A stretch of DNA of 64,000 nucleotides. Source: Ceratothoa steindachneri (lineage: Eukaryota > Arthropoda > Malacostraca > Isopoda > Cymothoidae). The number at the start of each line of letters is the position of its first letter. Position 1 is the stretch's first letter. Both the position numbers and the translations under genes were made by a program. The notes beneath the pieces are model-generated. The model saw only the letters and a program-made list of their open reading frames with translations, was not told where the DNA came from and ran no database searches. Shown here piece by piece: positions 22,345 to 33,889 of this stretch. The stretch covers positions 82,903,332-82,967,331 of the forward strand of contig OZ018323.1 of NCBI GenBank assembly GCA_963969495.1, in the 5' to 3' direction.

Positions 22345-23343
22345 TTCAATGTTTCTCCGGGGGTTGCGGGAATTCTTGGATAGTGAGATTTCTAAGATCT
22401 TTGAAATTGGTACCAATCTTTGCTACCCTCATAAATTTCTTGCACGATGCCTAGATTGGGCAAAAAAAATCCTTTATAGAATGAAAATCCAGTCCACATA
22501 CAATTTTAAGAACTCCCTTGTTATACCGTTTTCTTTGTCCTTTTCCTTGCTTCCCCGCCTTTTGAATAAGTTAAATATTTCTGTTATATTCAAATATCAG
22601 TCTACCATGTATGAAATGTTGATTCATAATAATAACAATAGTATACGAGGAGGGGGGAGGATTCTGTTTATTGTTCAGTTTGCCCTAAACAATACTTTGG
22701 GCAAACCAGTAAATCATTAAGTGTACGCTTGACGCAACATAAATACAATATTAGGAGGGCGGGGGGATGCAGCAGCGCTTTCTTTGTCCATTTATCGAAA
22801 AACAGTCCCTTTATGAATTTGAATTCGGCAAAATTTATTTACAAATCTAATAACTTTATTCAAATAAATATTGTTGAATGCTCGTTCATTAATTCCTCGC
22901 CTAATTTTAATGTATCCCCTGGTCTTTTTAAGCTTGACCCTGTTATTAAAAGGCTTATTTATAACGAAATTGTCCATTTAAAATCTTAGCCCTTTGATTT
23001 ATTAAGTTAGTTATGTCTCTCTTGTCTATTTTTATGTATTCACAATCGGGTATGTATGTACTTAGTTTAGTCACGTAAATGTCTACATTATTTTCGCACA
23101 GGTTGGAATTTTCTGGAAGTAGACCTTATCTATTTGGTTATATACTTCACATCCGTCTTTGATATTATTTTTCTATTTTGGATCTTTTTGTTGTACAGGG
23201 GCGGGGCATTGTTCTTCTATTTCACATATATATATATATATATATATACCAGCCTTGTAAAAAATTTTCGTTATTCCTTGATAATAAACTGAACAAGTTC
23301 GAAAGTACTTGGAATACGCCTTTCATTTTCCTGTGGGATTTTT

Positions 23344-23345
<2 letters not shown>
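22345..23345 (+). pseudogene. Penelope-like element C-terminus with GIY-YIG domain and 3' tail
   Basis: Frames from 22349 and 22729 give the PLE region after RT: YPHKFLARCLDWAKKILYRM, LVIPFSLSFSLLPRLLNKLNI and SVIFKYQSTM, then the endonuclease end: TLGKPVNH followed by TQHKYNIRRAGGCSSAFFVHLS (normally RLxQHKxxIRxG..SSALFxH), NSAKFIYKSNNFIQINIVECSFI and GLFKLDPVIKRLI. The two halves need one frameshift. The stop is at about 22987. The 3' end (23249-23345) repeats the type A tail and enters (TA)n at 23346. The GIY-YIG core upstream of QHK is blurred by a G-rich insertion, so the nuclease is probably inactive. Confidence 0.85.

Positions 23346-23374
<29 letters not shown>
23346..23374. repeat. 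(TA)n array, left half, interrupted by mariner
   Basis: About 14 TA units directly followed by a mariner terminal repeat; the array resumes at 24643. Confidence 0.93.
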
Positions 23375-23378
<4 letters not shown>

Positions 23379-24638
23379 GGTATTCCAATAACTTGGAACG
23401 ATTTTAAATGTGAGTTAAGTTTAAGCGTCTAATGACTTTTTCCTTTTTCTTTAAGATTTAACAACTTCAGTCTTTGGCAATTTCAAACATGGAAAGATAG
23501 ACAATCGAACAACGTATTAAAGTTATCGAAGCCTATTACGAAAATGGACGATCAAACAGAAACGCATTTCGGGCAATTCGCAATTTTTTTTACCAACCGA
23601 GTGTGTAATTGGGAACATTTTTTGTAAATTCAAACAAACGGGGTCGGTGGCAGATATGAAAACGCCATTGCGTGCTCGTTTACGCCGTTCAGCTGAAAAC
23701 ATTGCTGCAGTGTGCGAGAATGTGGCCGAAGATCAGACACCTCTATTCGTCATCGCGCACAGGAATTGAACCTCTCCACAACAACGTTACATCGAATTTT
23801 GACCAAAGATTTGTCTCTACACGCTTAAAAAATTCAATTAACACAAGAACTGAAGACTGCTGACCATTTGAAGCGCCGTACATTCGTCAATTAGGTGCAC
23901 GAGCAAAGACAAGCCGATGATGATTTTTTGCAAAAAAATCATCTTTAGTGATGAAGCCCATTTTCATCTTGATGGATTCGTTAATAAGCAGAATTGTCGC
24001 ATTTGGGCTGATGAAAATCCCCGGAAGATTGTTGAAAAGCCACCGCATCCACAAAAGGTCACTATTTGGTGTGCATTTTTTGCTAGCGGCATCATTGGGC
24101 CGTATTTCTTCAAAAATAATGCCGGGAATTCTGTTACGGTGACAGGCGAGCGATAACGTGCCATGATAATCAACTTTTTATGGTCTGAATTGAATTATAT
24201 GGATGTCGAAGATTTGTGATTTCAACGGGACGGCGCCACATGCCATACAGCCAATGCAACAATGGCTTAATTGAATGAGAAGTTCCCAGTTCGCATCATC
24301 TCTCGAAACAGCGAGGTCAATTGGCTACCACGATCTTGTGACTTGAAGCCTTTAAATTTCTTCCTTTGGGTTCATCTCAAAAGTAAGGTATATGCCAACA
24401 AGCCAACAACAATTCAACAGCTGGGGGATGAGATAATAAGGCATATTAGTGAGATCGAGTAGAAACTATGCAGAGACGTAATCAAAACTTTTGACCATCG
24501 AGTGGGGGTGTTCTGCCGAAGCCTTGGCGGACATTTAGGCGATATTATTTTTCACACATAATTGCCATGACTCAAATAACATGATCCAATAACACTTTTT
24601 TATTTACTGCTAACTTCGATCCGTCTTAATGGAACACC

Positions 24639-24642
<4 letters not shown>
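23375..24642 (+). mobile_element. mariner element A (1,268 bp), inactive
   Basis: Full-length mariner by size, with imperfect inverted ends: left AAAGGGTATTCCAATAA, right complement AAAGGGTGTTCCATTAA, flanked by TA on both sides. The transposase (plus strand, several frames) starts near MERQTIEQRIKVIEAYYENG at ~23489 and shows FSDEAHFHLDGFVNKQNCRIW (first catalytic Asp), FQRDGATCHTANATMA (second Asp), SRNSEVNWLPRSCDLKPLNFFLW. In the last block the third Asp is replaced by Asn (PLN for PLD). Frameshifts and stops elsewhere confirm that it is dead. It resembles mariner element B at 30384 in motif choice (DEAHF, VNKQ, NENEDG block). Confidence 0.92.

Positions 24643-24706
<64 letters not shown>
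24643..24706. repeat. (TA)n array, right half, then (GT)n
   Basis: About 32 TA units after the mariner right end, followed to 24731 by GT/GC dinucleotides. Confidence 0.93.
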
Positions 24707-24709
<3 letters not shown>

Positions 24710-24731
24710 TGTGTGTGTATGTGTGTGTGTG

Positions 24732-25094
24732 AGCTTTCAACATTTCATTTCTGAGCCTTCAGACCCAAGCTAAGATACTTCTTCCGAGAAGTGAACAGTG
24801 CGGAGTACAACCTCGGTAAGGCTTAGCTTCTTACTACATCTATGTGAATAGAAGGAATTGAGAAGGATCACTGTTCCTCCTGTGAGGAGCACTGAAGAAT
24901 AGGTAGTGCTAGAGGAAAAGCTATAGAAAAAACATCAGAGGGGATAGGGAGAGTTAACAGGTCTGTGTATAGACACCCATTCGAGGTGTTTGTTTACTGT
25001 TAATGGTTCGATTGGGAAGGCAAGAGAAAAAAGGGGGGTGGCAGAGAGACGCTCGTTCCTCGAAGCAGTCGTTCGTATTACTGTTATTTCATGT
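24732..25094. other. PLE-type tail (minus) and unassigned sequence
   Basis: On the minus strand 24790-24732 reads TTGGGTCTGAAGGCTCAG then ATGTTGAAAGCT and runs into the (CA)n/(TA)n array. Similar wording on the plus strand occurs at 30218-30235 (TTGGGTCTGAAAGCTCAG). The rest, to 25094, has no recognisable gene. Confidence 0.45.
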
Positions 25095-25723
25095 ATCGAG
25101 GTGTGTGATTACAGGTGTGCCAAAGACATAGGTGTATATATCTCGTTGTGTTTTTAGATGTATCCCCAAATGTTACGTGTAGGTCATGTTGGCTTTGTGG
25201 TCGGATCTAGGTGTGTGTTAAATGTCAGCTGTGGTGCACTACGACGGCTTATACCGGGAACAGAGTGTATGAGCGGTGGTTTTGGAACTGAGAGTCTTAC
25301 GTCTTTGGCACCTTGCATTACGCCAAGAAAGCAGGAGACGAAGCTTTTTCTACCTCTTGTGTAAGTAGGGAAGTTGTGGGAGGTGTGTGTGTGTGTTTTT
25401 TTGTGGAGGTTGTTATCGAGGTGTGTGATTACAGGTGTGCCAAAGACGTAGGTGTACATATCTCGTTGTGTTTTTAGATGTATCCCCAAATGTTACGTGT
25501 AGGTCATGTTGGCTTTGTGGTCGGATCTAGGTGTGTGTTAAATGTCAGCTGTGGTGCACTACGACGGCTTAGACCGGGAACAGAGTGTATGAGCGGTGGT
25601 TTTGGAACTGAGAGTCTTACGTCTTTGGCACCTTGCATTACGCCAAGAAAGCAGGAGACGAAGCTTTTTCTACCTCTTGTGTAAGTAGGAAAGTTGTGGG
25701 AGGTGTGTGTGTGTGTTTTTTTT
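25095..25723 (+). repeat. 320-bp tandem duplication
   Basis: Copy 1 starts at 25095 and copy 2 at 25415, both with ATCGAGGTGTGTGATTACAG. They differ at only a handful of positions (for example ACATAGGTGTATATA / ACGTAGGTGTACATA), so the duplication is young or homogenised. Each contains a 68-codon open frame with no recognisable motif; I do not call it a gene. Confidence 0.93.
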
Positions 25724-26430
25724 TACAGATATTTTGTTAGTGCGAATGATTTTGTGGTGTATTGGAGGGGATGAGAATCCATTGATGGGTGGAGGGTGGG
25801 AGGATCAATAGGACAAATGAAAGAAGAGGTGCAGACCATAGAAGCAAAGATGTGGACACTAAGGAGAAATGGGAGCAGAGGAGATTCCAGTGGAAGGTGC
25901 GGTTGGGTGTTGGAATGTTAAGGACGTGAGGAAGGGTAGTGTGTGTGGGAGGAGGGTAGTGTTCGTGGCTGCGACTGACAAACTCGGCTTTACACGAGCC
26001 TTTTTCATGGGAAAAACACATAGATTTGTAACAGAGTTGCGACTGGAAAATAGTTTCAAGTTAGCCAGGGTGCAAATCCTCGGTAAAGGTGGCAAGAGTC
26101 ATCACAACGGGTCAAGAGATAAGTAAAGTTAATCGTAGAATAGCATCTAGTTATGAACATATAGTCTAAGAACAAATTCTAAGATTAATATAAAATTAAA
26201 TACAATTAGAATAATAGCAATGTAACGGTTCGGCTATTTGAGACTATTGTAGCAACCCGGAATATCAATGTGATGGTTGATTCAAGTCTGGTAAGAAAAC
26301 TAAGTTTCTCCCCAATTCATGTGGTGTTGCTGGTTTCTCTGGTGTGACACAATTGCTAAAAGTGGATCGTCCCTCCGGACGACCCTCTGGTGTTTCATTG
26401 TCCTTTTTGTAGTTGTTTGCATGGAACGTC
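25724..26430. other. no gene recognised
   Basis: Purine-rich, GT-rich plus strand at 25724-25960 with overlapping short open frames on both strands and no motif; then AT-rich sequence. Confidence 0.4.
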
Positions 26431-26439
26431 CCTTTGTAT

Positions 26440-28740
26440 GTTTGCAGGTAGAATTAACATACTAAATGCAAGAAGTCCTTGCATTTCTGTGTTCTCGTAG
26501 ACTAAAAAAGGCATCTGCCATTGACTAGGACCTGATTACCCAAATTACGTAACATGGAACACAACCCCAAAACTGGATATTTGCCTAGGCAATAAGTATC
26601 TCCCTTACAATTATTATATGCAGCCGAAATATATACCATGTAGCGACCACACAGCGACTCTTCACCATCAACCAGAGCCTAATACTGATTCACACGTAAG
26701 TAAGAAAAGTATACCATAGAGCAGACTGGGAGATATATCGAAGATAATTAAAAATGATATACCAGAAGCACTAGAAGGAGCAACGTTATAAGATAGAGAT
26801 GCAGAATTTTAACAAAATAAGAAGCTGGATGCAACCAGAATACGAAATAGCGATACCTAAAAGCAGCTACAAGACGATTAAAAGATTCAGATGGACGCAC
26901 GCAATGGTTAAAAAAATCCAGAAGAATAGGAGAAATATCGGAAGAAATATGAAGAAACGTCACAGCGTGGGGGGCAACTCACCAAAATGATGACAAAAAT
27001 AGAACTTACTACGGAAATAACAGAAGAACAAAATGAACATTGGAACGAAACAATACTAAGGATTGATAATGACGCAGCTGTAAAGAAACTTTGGAGAATA
27101 GTTAATCAAATAAAAGGCAAAGTGGCAACAAGAAAAATGAAAATAAAAGACAATCAAAGAAGCAGGATATAAGACGAGGATATGATTGAACAGATATTCA
27201 GAGAACATTGTAAGAGGATTTTCGACAAAAGTGAACAGGATAATAAAGAATTCGACATCGAAATCGAGCATAACATCATAGACTCACTTGATGAGGAAAT
27301 TAATAAAACGCATCCCAACCACCTTTTAGATGTAATGAGAGACACCTATGGTGGTATAGTCGCGAAAATAACCAAGAAAGAGGTGAAGACCACAATTTCG
27401 CTCTGCAAGCAGGGAGCACCAGGAAGATGAGGACTCGCTAAAAAGAATTACGAGGACTCGCCCAAAAAACACTTTAAAAGAAATAACCATAGTGCTAAAT
27501 GTTTGTCTTATCTTAGGCTACTTCAAGGATGAAATAAATGTCGCAAAGATGATCTTTAGTATTAAACAGAGAAAACCACCAACTCAAGTTGAGAACTAAA
27601 GACAAAACTCTCTATTTGAATTCATCGAAAATTTATTAGAAAAAATAATTAATCAAAGGCAAAGTAAGCACATGGAGGTAAATGGTCTCCTAAATAAGTA
27701 TCAGTTTGGATTCAGGAATAGAAGAAGTACAGAGATGGCCGTCATGGTCATCACTGAGAAAATGGCTAAAGCAAAGAAAGAAAAGGTTGGCATCGATATT
27801 GTCTGGAGGGACGTATCGAACGCATTCGACAAGTTTTGGGTAAGGGGTAAGGGAATTTCAATACAAAATACTATAATTACGAATAAACAATCAACTAGAA
27901 AGACTTCTTTGCGACTATGTAAGGGAATCACCTAGGAGAAAGGTTCAAACTGGAGGCTGGCCTTCCACAGGGAGGGTATCTGATTCCATCGTTATAGTAA
28001 GTGTAAATCTCAGACATCCCACTTCATTTCGCTAAAGAGGGTGACTTTACATCCAATTCGCTGATGACGTCACGCAATTCGTCGTATGCCCATAGAGGAA
28101 CGGTAATATGCAATCAAGGTTCACAGCAGAAGAAATATGAAGGCATAACAATTACTAAATAAAATGGAAAATAAGTACAAACAGGAACAAGTTTAAAATC
28201 ATACCGATGTTCAGGAAAAAACTCAGAAATATATACATATGTCGAAGAAGAAAGATATATGTAGATACACCAATGTAACCAAAATGCTAGGATTAACGAT
28301 AAGAAAACAGGATACAGCAACCACTTAGCCGAACGAGTAAACTGGAAAAGTAGGACTGAGACTACAAGCTCATATCACTCAAATGGAAAACAAAAATGAA
28401 ATATATCAAGCAATTATCCACTCAGCAATGGTATATCCAGTTATACCTATGCACATCATTTCAAAATCGAACATTATCAAACCACAAAGAATTCAAAACA
28501 AGGCATTATTAATAATCACAAACACAAGAAAAAAAGAAATCAGAAGACAACGCAACATGCACAGAGAAACTGAGATTAAACCAATTAACAAAATAATTGA
28601 GGAATGAGCAAAGAAACTAAAAAAAAAAAAGTGGAAATAGGAGAAGAGATCACTGGATTGATATCTGAGAGAAAGCAGAGGAGATGACATAGCCTCTTCC
28701 CCACCAATACATCAAAGATCAGCCAAGAAGAGGAAGAAAT
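26440..28740 (+). mobile_element. Jockey-like LINE, decayed (copy 1)
   Basis: Reads on the plus strand in shifting frames. Endonuclease end: LDICLGNKYLPYNYY then PCSDH (normally PSSDHxP) at ~26570-26670. Linker: frames at 26799 and 26987 with Lys/Glu-rich text and AAVKKLWRIVNQIKG. RT: FIENLLEKIINQRQSKHMEVNGLLNKYQFGFRNRRSTEMAV (27620-27740), VWRDVSNAFDKFW (block A), LEAGLPQGGYLIPSL (block B, normally LPQGGCLSPTLY), FADDVT-like sequence at ~28060. C-terminal: NKALLIITNTRKKE (28490). Jockey-clade affiliation rests on the LPQGG and RDVSKAFDKVW wording, which it shares with the minus-strand copy at 41409-42800. Not translatable. Confidence 0.8.
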
Positions 28741-29622
28741 TTCACGTGAAAATTTAGAAAATTAAGAAAGAGTAGAGTAAGTTAACAAAGTTTTTACTTT
28801 TTATAACAGCTATGTCAAATACATAAGCAGTTAAACAAAAAAAGATATAAGAAAATTTTACTAGCAGTAGAAAGAATAAAAACAGCGGTTTAAAAGGCCG
28901 AAAAACAACAACAACAAATATAATACCAACATGAAACAACCAAGAAGGTGTTAGATTTATTACCTCGAAAGCAGGGCAGGGCTAAGCAAGTTGGAGGCGC
29001 TTAGATGAGAAACATTCGTCTCTGATTGATTTATAAAGATAAATTTGCCTCTCCAGAGATTATTCGTAAAGATATTTAGTTCCGAATGCTCTCCTTAGTT
29101 AGAGTATAATTTAACGGTACTAAAGAGATAGAAAGTTATGTATGAATTTGAAGGACCGAATATTAGAATGAATTTAGACGAGAGAGGGGGGTCAAATGAG
29201 TTTGAGAGTTGTTATGAATTAGAAGGAACTCACAGAACCAATTCGAGAAAATAGTAATACGCTTACCTTGGAGAACGACGGGCGAGCAACCTACTCGAAG
29301 GGAGGACTCTTCCTAGGTGCCGCAAACATGGGAAAGTGTTCTTTCCGGCCGAGTCCAATAGTCAGAGTTCGAGGAGAGTTTCGAGAGTTTTAAATTGAGC
29401 TTCAGAGTTCTTTATTCTTCCACTTTAGGAACTGTTCTGAACGCGCGTTCCTCCTGCAAATGGGTTCTCAATGAAGCGAAGAGGGAGGTTAGGGATGATA
29501 ATGGTGGGAGAGGAGCGGGAATGGTCGGCATCTCGCCACCCAAAAGATGCGTAAACACACTCTCCCCCTCATATAACCATAAACCATTCTGTTTGTGTTC
29601 GACAGCCTCGGATAGTGCGGCC

Positions 29623-29664
<42 letters not shown>

Positions 29665-30204
29665 AAGACGGTGCAAGAGGCTGTAACCTTAAGAAAGGAT
29701 AGCCTGGGACTCAGGCAACAATCAACGAAAACTTTCTAATTTCAAACTATACTATACTACATGACATCAATGCAGCCTAGCATTCATTTGCAAACCTACT
29801 ACTTCTTTTCCCTTTCTCCCTACACCTTTCCTCTATCCTCTACACTTTACTGGCTAATCACTTTATACTTAAGATAGGGGCAAAATATTAAAAAAATGAA
29901 TCGTGAATGGGAACTCACATAAAGCTATAGGTCCACTCGCCTATCTCTACCCTTTATTTGGCCTCTCCCTCTCCCTTTCTGTTTCCTGGCCCACTAGCTG
30001 CTCCTTCAGAAGCTGGTTGAGTGCTCTGGGGCTTGGGGGCTTGGGAGACCGGTTCTCCAGCCCCTTCCCTCCTCTGGCCATCTTAGGATGATAAGAAGAA
30101 GAGGGGAATTTCGCAAATATTTCACTGTCTCTCACCTCCCACCTTTCAATTCATTTCTAAAACACATTCTGAGGTGGGACTCCACATTGCTCACTTCTTT
30201 GAAG
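28741..30204. other. no gene recognised; (TA)n inside
   Basis: 28960-29600 has GC-richer, LTR-like text but no paired ends were found. 29625-29658 is a (TA)n array. A 114-codon open frame at 29395 is partly microsatellite and has no motif. Confidence 0.4.
29625..29658. repeat. (TA)n array
   Basis: About 17 TA dinucleotides. Confidence 0.95.
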
Positions 30205-30299
30205 GAGAACCTTAGTTTGGGTCTGAAAGCTCAGTCATGCATAATTTTTAATTCAACATGTTTCCTGAGCTACAAGTCTTTCGTGAAACACACACACAC

Positions 30300-30383
<84 letters not shown>
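30205..30383 (+). repeat. PLE-type tail followed by (TA)n
   Basis: 30218-30303 reads TTGGGTCTGAAAGCTCAG, TTCAACATGTTTCCTGAGC, then (CA)n; 30304-30383 is (TA)n with one C. The mariner at 30384 lies inside this array. Confidence 0.55.
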
Positions 30384-30384
<1 letters not shown>

Positions 30385-31602
30385 AAGGGCCTTTCAACAA
30401 GGACGCTCAAACTTTGTCAGGCGATAGTGGCTATGTTGTTAAAGCGACCTCTGGCAACCTCACTGCAAACTGTTCAGTAGTGCTTGGCAAGTCACGATGG
30501 AAGTTTATAGCGTTGAACAGCTTGTGCAAATCATCCAATGCTATTATCAAAATCAGTGCTCCGTTCGACAAACGTTCCGCGCATTACGTGATTTCTATCC
30601 TCGCCACAATCGTCCTGTCGAGTCCACTGTTCGACGCTTGGTGGCAAAATTCGAGGTAAAAGGGTCGATCAACAATCAGCCAACACCCATACGTGGCCGA
30701 AACGCAAGGTCTGCTGAAAAAATCGCTGCCGTAAATGAGAACTTGGTCTTTCTGCGACTTCAGTTTGGAGAATTATGCGTAGAGACTTGGGTCTGCACCC
30801 GTACAAAATCCAACTTACCCAGGAACGCCGTTTGTTCGCTGATTGGGCTCTAGAACAGTTGGAAGTGGCCCCAAATTTCTCCCCAAAAATTATCTTCTGC
30901 GACGAGGCCCATTTTTAGATAAATGGATTTGTGAACAAGCAAAGTGGTCAGATTTGGGACGAAAACAATCCACATGAGATACACTAGCACCAATTGCATC
31001 CCAACAAAGTCACTGCTTGGTGCGGATTTTCGTCTAACAGAATCATCGGTCCGTATTTTTTTGAGAACGAAGATGGGATTGCCATAAACGTCAACGGCGA
31101 GACCTACAGATCGATAATAAGTAACTTCTTGTGGTCTCAACTGGATTATATGCTTTATATGGATACTGACCACATGTGGTTCCAACAGGCCGGCGCTACG
31201 TGACACACTGAGTACGCCACGATAGATATTTTGCACCAGCGATTTCAGGCCAGGGTCATCTTGCGCGGCGGCGACGTCAACTGGCCACCAAGATCTTGAG
31301 ATTTAACGCCATTAGACTATTTTCTTTGGGACTACCTTAAATCGCAGGTTTATGTGAATAATCCGCAAACAGTTAATGTCCGTAAAGTCAACATAACGAA
31401 CACCATCCAGCAAATTCAGCAAATTGGGCCTCCAGAATACGTTCCACCTAGCGAAGCCGCAGCGGACATTTGAACGACGTCATATTCCTCACTTAATGCC
31501 ATAAAATGTACTTTCAAATTTAAAATAAATTGAGTGCATATATTACATAAAACTTGTTTTATTTACATTTAAAAATTGAGCGACTTTATTGAAACGCCCT
31601 TT
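30384..31602 (+). mobile_element. mariner element B (1,219 bp), inactive
   Basis: Ends: left AAAGGGCCTTTCAACAAGG, right complement AAAGGGCGTTTCAATAAAG, each flanked by TATATA. The transposase starts at about 30497 (MEVYSVEQLVQIIQCYYQNQ); the first ~100 residues are an N-terminal DNA-binding region (VRQTFRALRDFYP, STVRRLVAKFEVKG, NARSAEKIAAVNE). Catalytic blocks: FCDEAHF (first Asp present, stop follows), NGFVNKQSGQIWDENNPHE, HPNKVTAWCGFSSNRIIGPY, WFQQAGAT (second Asp replaced by Ala), DVNWPPRS-stop-DLTPLDYFLWDYLKSQVY (third Asp present). Several stops and a frameshift. Same mariner lineage as element A, but clearly diverged. Confidence 0.92.
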
Positions 31603-31934
31603 ATATATATATAAAATTTACGGACATAAACATCCCTAAACTTAACGTACCATCATCCAAATTCAGTTTCTTTCAGATATGTATCTTTGTCTTTTCTTCA
31701 ACTTTTATCCCATAATTTACAAGCAGACTTATGACCGCTTTTTTTCTTCTTACATTTTTGTGTCGTAAAAAACTCAATTTAAAGACGCTTCAATTTGAGA
31801 CATGAGAAAACTTTTTACCTTTATGTGTTTGGGAGATGGGAAAGGGATATAAAGTGACTTGTTCTAAGTACCTTATGGAATCATTCATAAAATGGAATTA
31901 GACCGAATTAAAAATTTGTACTAAATGAATTTAC
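31603..31934. other. no gene recognised
   Basis: Short (TA)n (31603-31613) that is the right part of the array holding the mariner, then AT-rich sequence. Confidence 0.45.

Positions 31935-32011
<77 letters not shown>
31935..32011. repeat. (TA)n array
   Basis: About 35 TA units, adjoining a PLE-type tail on the minus strand. Confidence 0.95.
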
Positions 32012-32013
<2 letters not shown>

Positions 32014-32585
32014 GCCATGATTTCTTCGACACAGATTGAGTTTAATATTAAGTAAGAAGGACAAAACGAAGAAGGCGGGTCCCATCTTTCTTCTCTCCGT
32101 TTCGGGTTATTTCTAAAGCCATCTTCAGGAGCTAAAAAACAAATTTAAAATCTAAAGTTAAATCTATACTAAGGCACAAGTAAAATATTGTGGAAAATTG
32201 ACACAAAAACAGAACATTACCTTACATGGTTGGATAACATGTAAGGTAATGTTCTGTTTCTTTATTTAGTTTTAGTATATTCTATATTATTTCAACTCTG
32301 ATTTCCGCCCCCCGCCTCCCGCCATTTCATCCTTAAGTTTTGTACCGTTACATTTATTTTGTTTGCATTTGATTAATATAATTTTATTTCAAATATTTTC
32401 CACCGTTCTTACCTCACTAGATTTTTTGTTCGTATGGTTTTCATTAACATAACGTTCATTTTAGTATTTTAGTGCCGTTTGTTTCAATTTTATATTTGTT
32501 TTTTAGCTCCTGAAGATGGTTTTAGAAATAACCTGAAACGTAGAGAATAAAGATGGGACCTGCTTTCTTAGTTTTGTCCTTCTTA

Positions 32586-32588
<3 letters not shown>
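32012..32588. repeat. inverted pair of PLE-type 3' tails, each ending in (TA)n
   Basis: 32036-32150 and the complement of 32500-32588 match over ~100 bp: AAGTAAGAAGGACAAAAC, GGTCCCATCTTT, TTTCxGGTTATTTCTAAA, CCATCTTCAGGAGCTAAAAA. Each arm continues outward into a (TA)n array (31935-32011 and 32589-32678). Such GAAACG / CTGAAGATG tails recur beside PLE sequences. The arrangement may be two head-to-head partial copies, as PLEs often leave, or a MITE-like foldback. Confidence 0.8.
32208..32260. repeat. perfect 22-bp palindrome with 9-nt loop
   Basis: Left arm 32208-32229 begins AAACAGAACATTACC; right arm 32239-32260 is its exact complement. Loop GTTGGATAA. It lies at the centre of the inverted tail pair. 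Confidence 0.95.

Positions 32589-32678
<90 letters not shown>
32589..32678. repeat. (TA)n array
   Basis: About 44 TA units with one G interruption. Confidence 0.95.
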
Positions 32679-32679
<1 letters not shown>

Positions 32680-32769
32680 TATTTATTTATTTTTAATTAT
32701 TATTTTAATTCCTAGTTGACCTCTTTAGCTTTACTTACAGACATAATTTTCGTGACATGGATATAAAAA
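32679..32769. other. AT-rich flank
   Basis: ATTT-repeat sequence between the (TA)n array and the Tc1 remnant; nothing seen. Confidence 0.4.
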
Positions 32770-33767
32770 AAATTTATAATGCTATCTTTTGCCATTCAGC
32801 TTGTAATTTTTCTTACACTTCTGTTTTATTTGGACCTTTGGTAATTCTTATTGATTTTTTAAGCACTCCACTCAAGTAAGCTATTGGATTTAATTATGGG
32901 TTCTGTGGTGGCCACTTCATAGGAGTGGAGCCCAATTCTTCTAAACAAATTCTTCGTGTGGTTGGATGCATGCCAACACATTATCCTGATGTAAGATAAC
33001 TTATTTCTTGATGTTGGGAGATGCAATTTCTGGATAGATGGCTCTAAAACTTGTGACAACATTGTTGCATATTTTGTGCAGTTCGTTCACTCCTGGTATA
33101 ATAACATCTTCTGTGCCTTGTTAGAAGCATCTGCTTGCTTCATAGTTGGTACCGCACAATCAAGGTGACCTTTCTAAGTCTTTATCTCACAAAGGTAGTC
33201 CCAGATGTTCTAAAATCTGGAAAATTGTTCCAGAATGATAACAGTTTAAATATTTTTCTTCCAAGATATATTTAAGTAGGTTACATAAATTACATGTAAA
33301 ACAGCAATACAATAGTCTTTCTTACATACCTGCTGATTACTTTCTACTCACCATATAACTTCAGATCATTGTTCATGTTTTCAATTTTGTGATCTTTGGC
33401 TCATTGAACATGTGAGTCTTTCATCCGCTTAGCTCTTTGAACTCTAAGGCACATTCGAACTCTTCTGGGAGACATTTTCGAAGTTGAGCTTAAATTTACT
33501 CCCCGGGAAGTTCAGAAGATGTATTACTACGATTCTGTAGTGAAGTTCGAATGATAGATATGTCTTCTTTACCTGTTAAAATTCTGTTTCTGCCACTTCT
33601 CTTCCTTGATACGAAGATCTTGGGCTCTTTAAATCGTTTTTTAATGTTTGGAGAGCATATCTTGAACATTTTATTTTATTAGCAATTTCTACTTGTTATA
33701 ACCCTTTGTTATGGTTAAGTTGGATTTGTGCTCTCTGTGCTTCTGTAAGTTCTTTACTTTTAGACAT
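32770..33767 (-). pseudogene. Tc1-like transposase remnant A
   Basis: Minus-strand DDE transposase of the Tc1 group. It starts at the ATG at 33767: MSKSKELTEAQRAQIQLNHN then VEIANKIKCSRYALQ, a helix-turn-helix of the Tc1 type; then a basic stretch like RKRSGRNR (the GRPR region), LQNRSNTSSELP, and at the far end VILHQDNV (second Asp block, normally FQQDNAPxH) and LNPIAYLSGVLKKSIR (normally PDLNPIENLWGxLK). The catalytic Glu is replaced by Ala. The first Asp block (DE) is not clear. Pieces lie in all three frames, so it is dead; no terminal repeats located. Confidence 0.75.
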
Positions 33768-33889
33768 ATTACTTATTAGAACGATATTGAATATATAACT
33801 AAGTTGCTGAAAACGAAGATCTGATGTTAAGATACCAACTTAACCTCTTTCAATAACTAAACCTCAAGAATACTGCACTTATCAACATA
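33768..33889. other. short spacer
   Basis: Nothing recognised. Confidence 0.4.

Noticed and set aside
25158..25684. Duplicated 68-codon open frame as a gene pair
   Set aside because: It is carried along by the 320-bp tandem duplication and shows no domain or start context.
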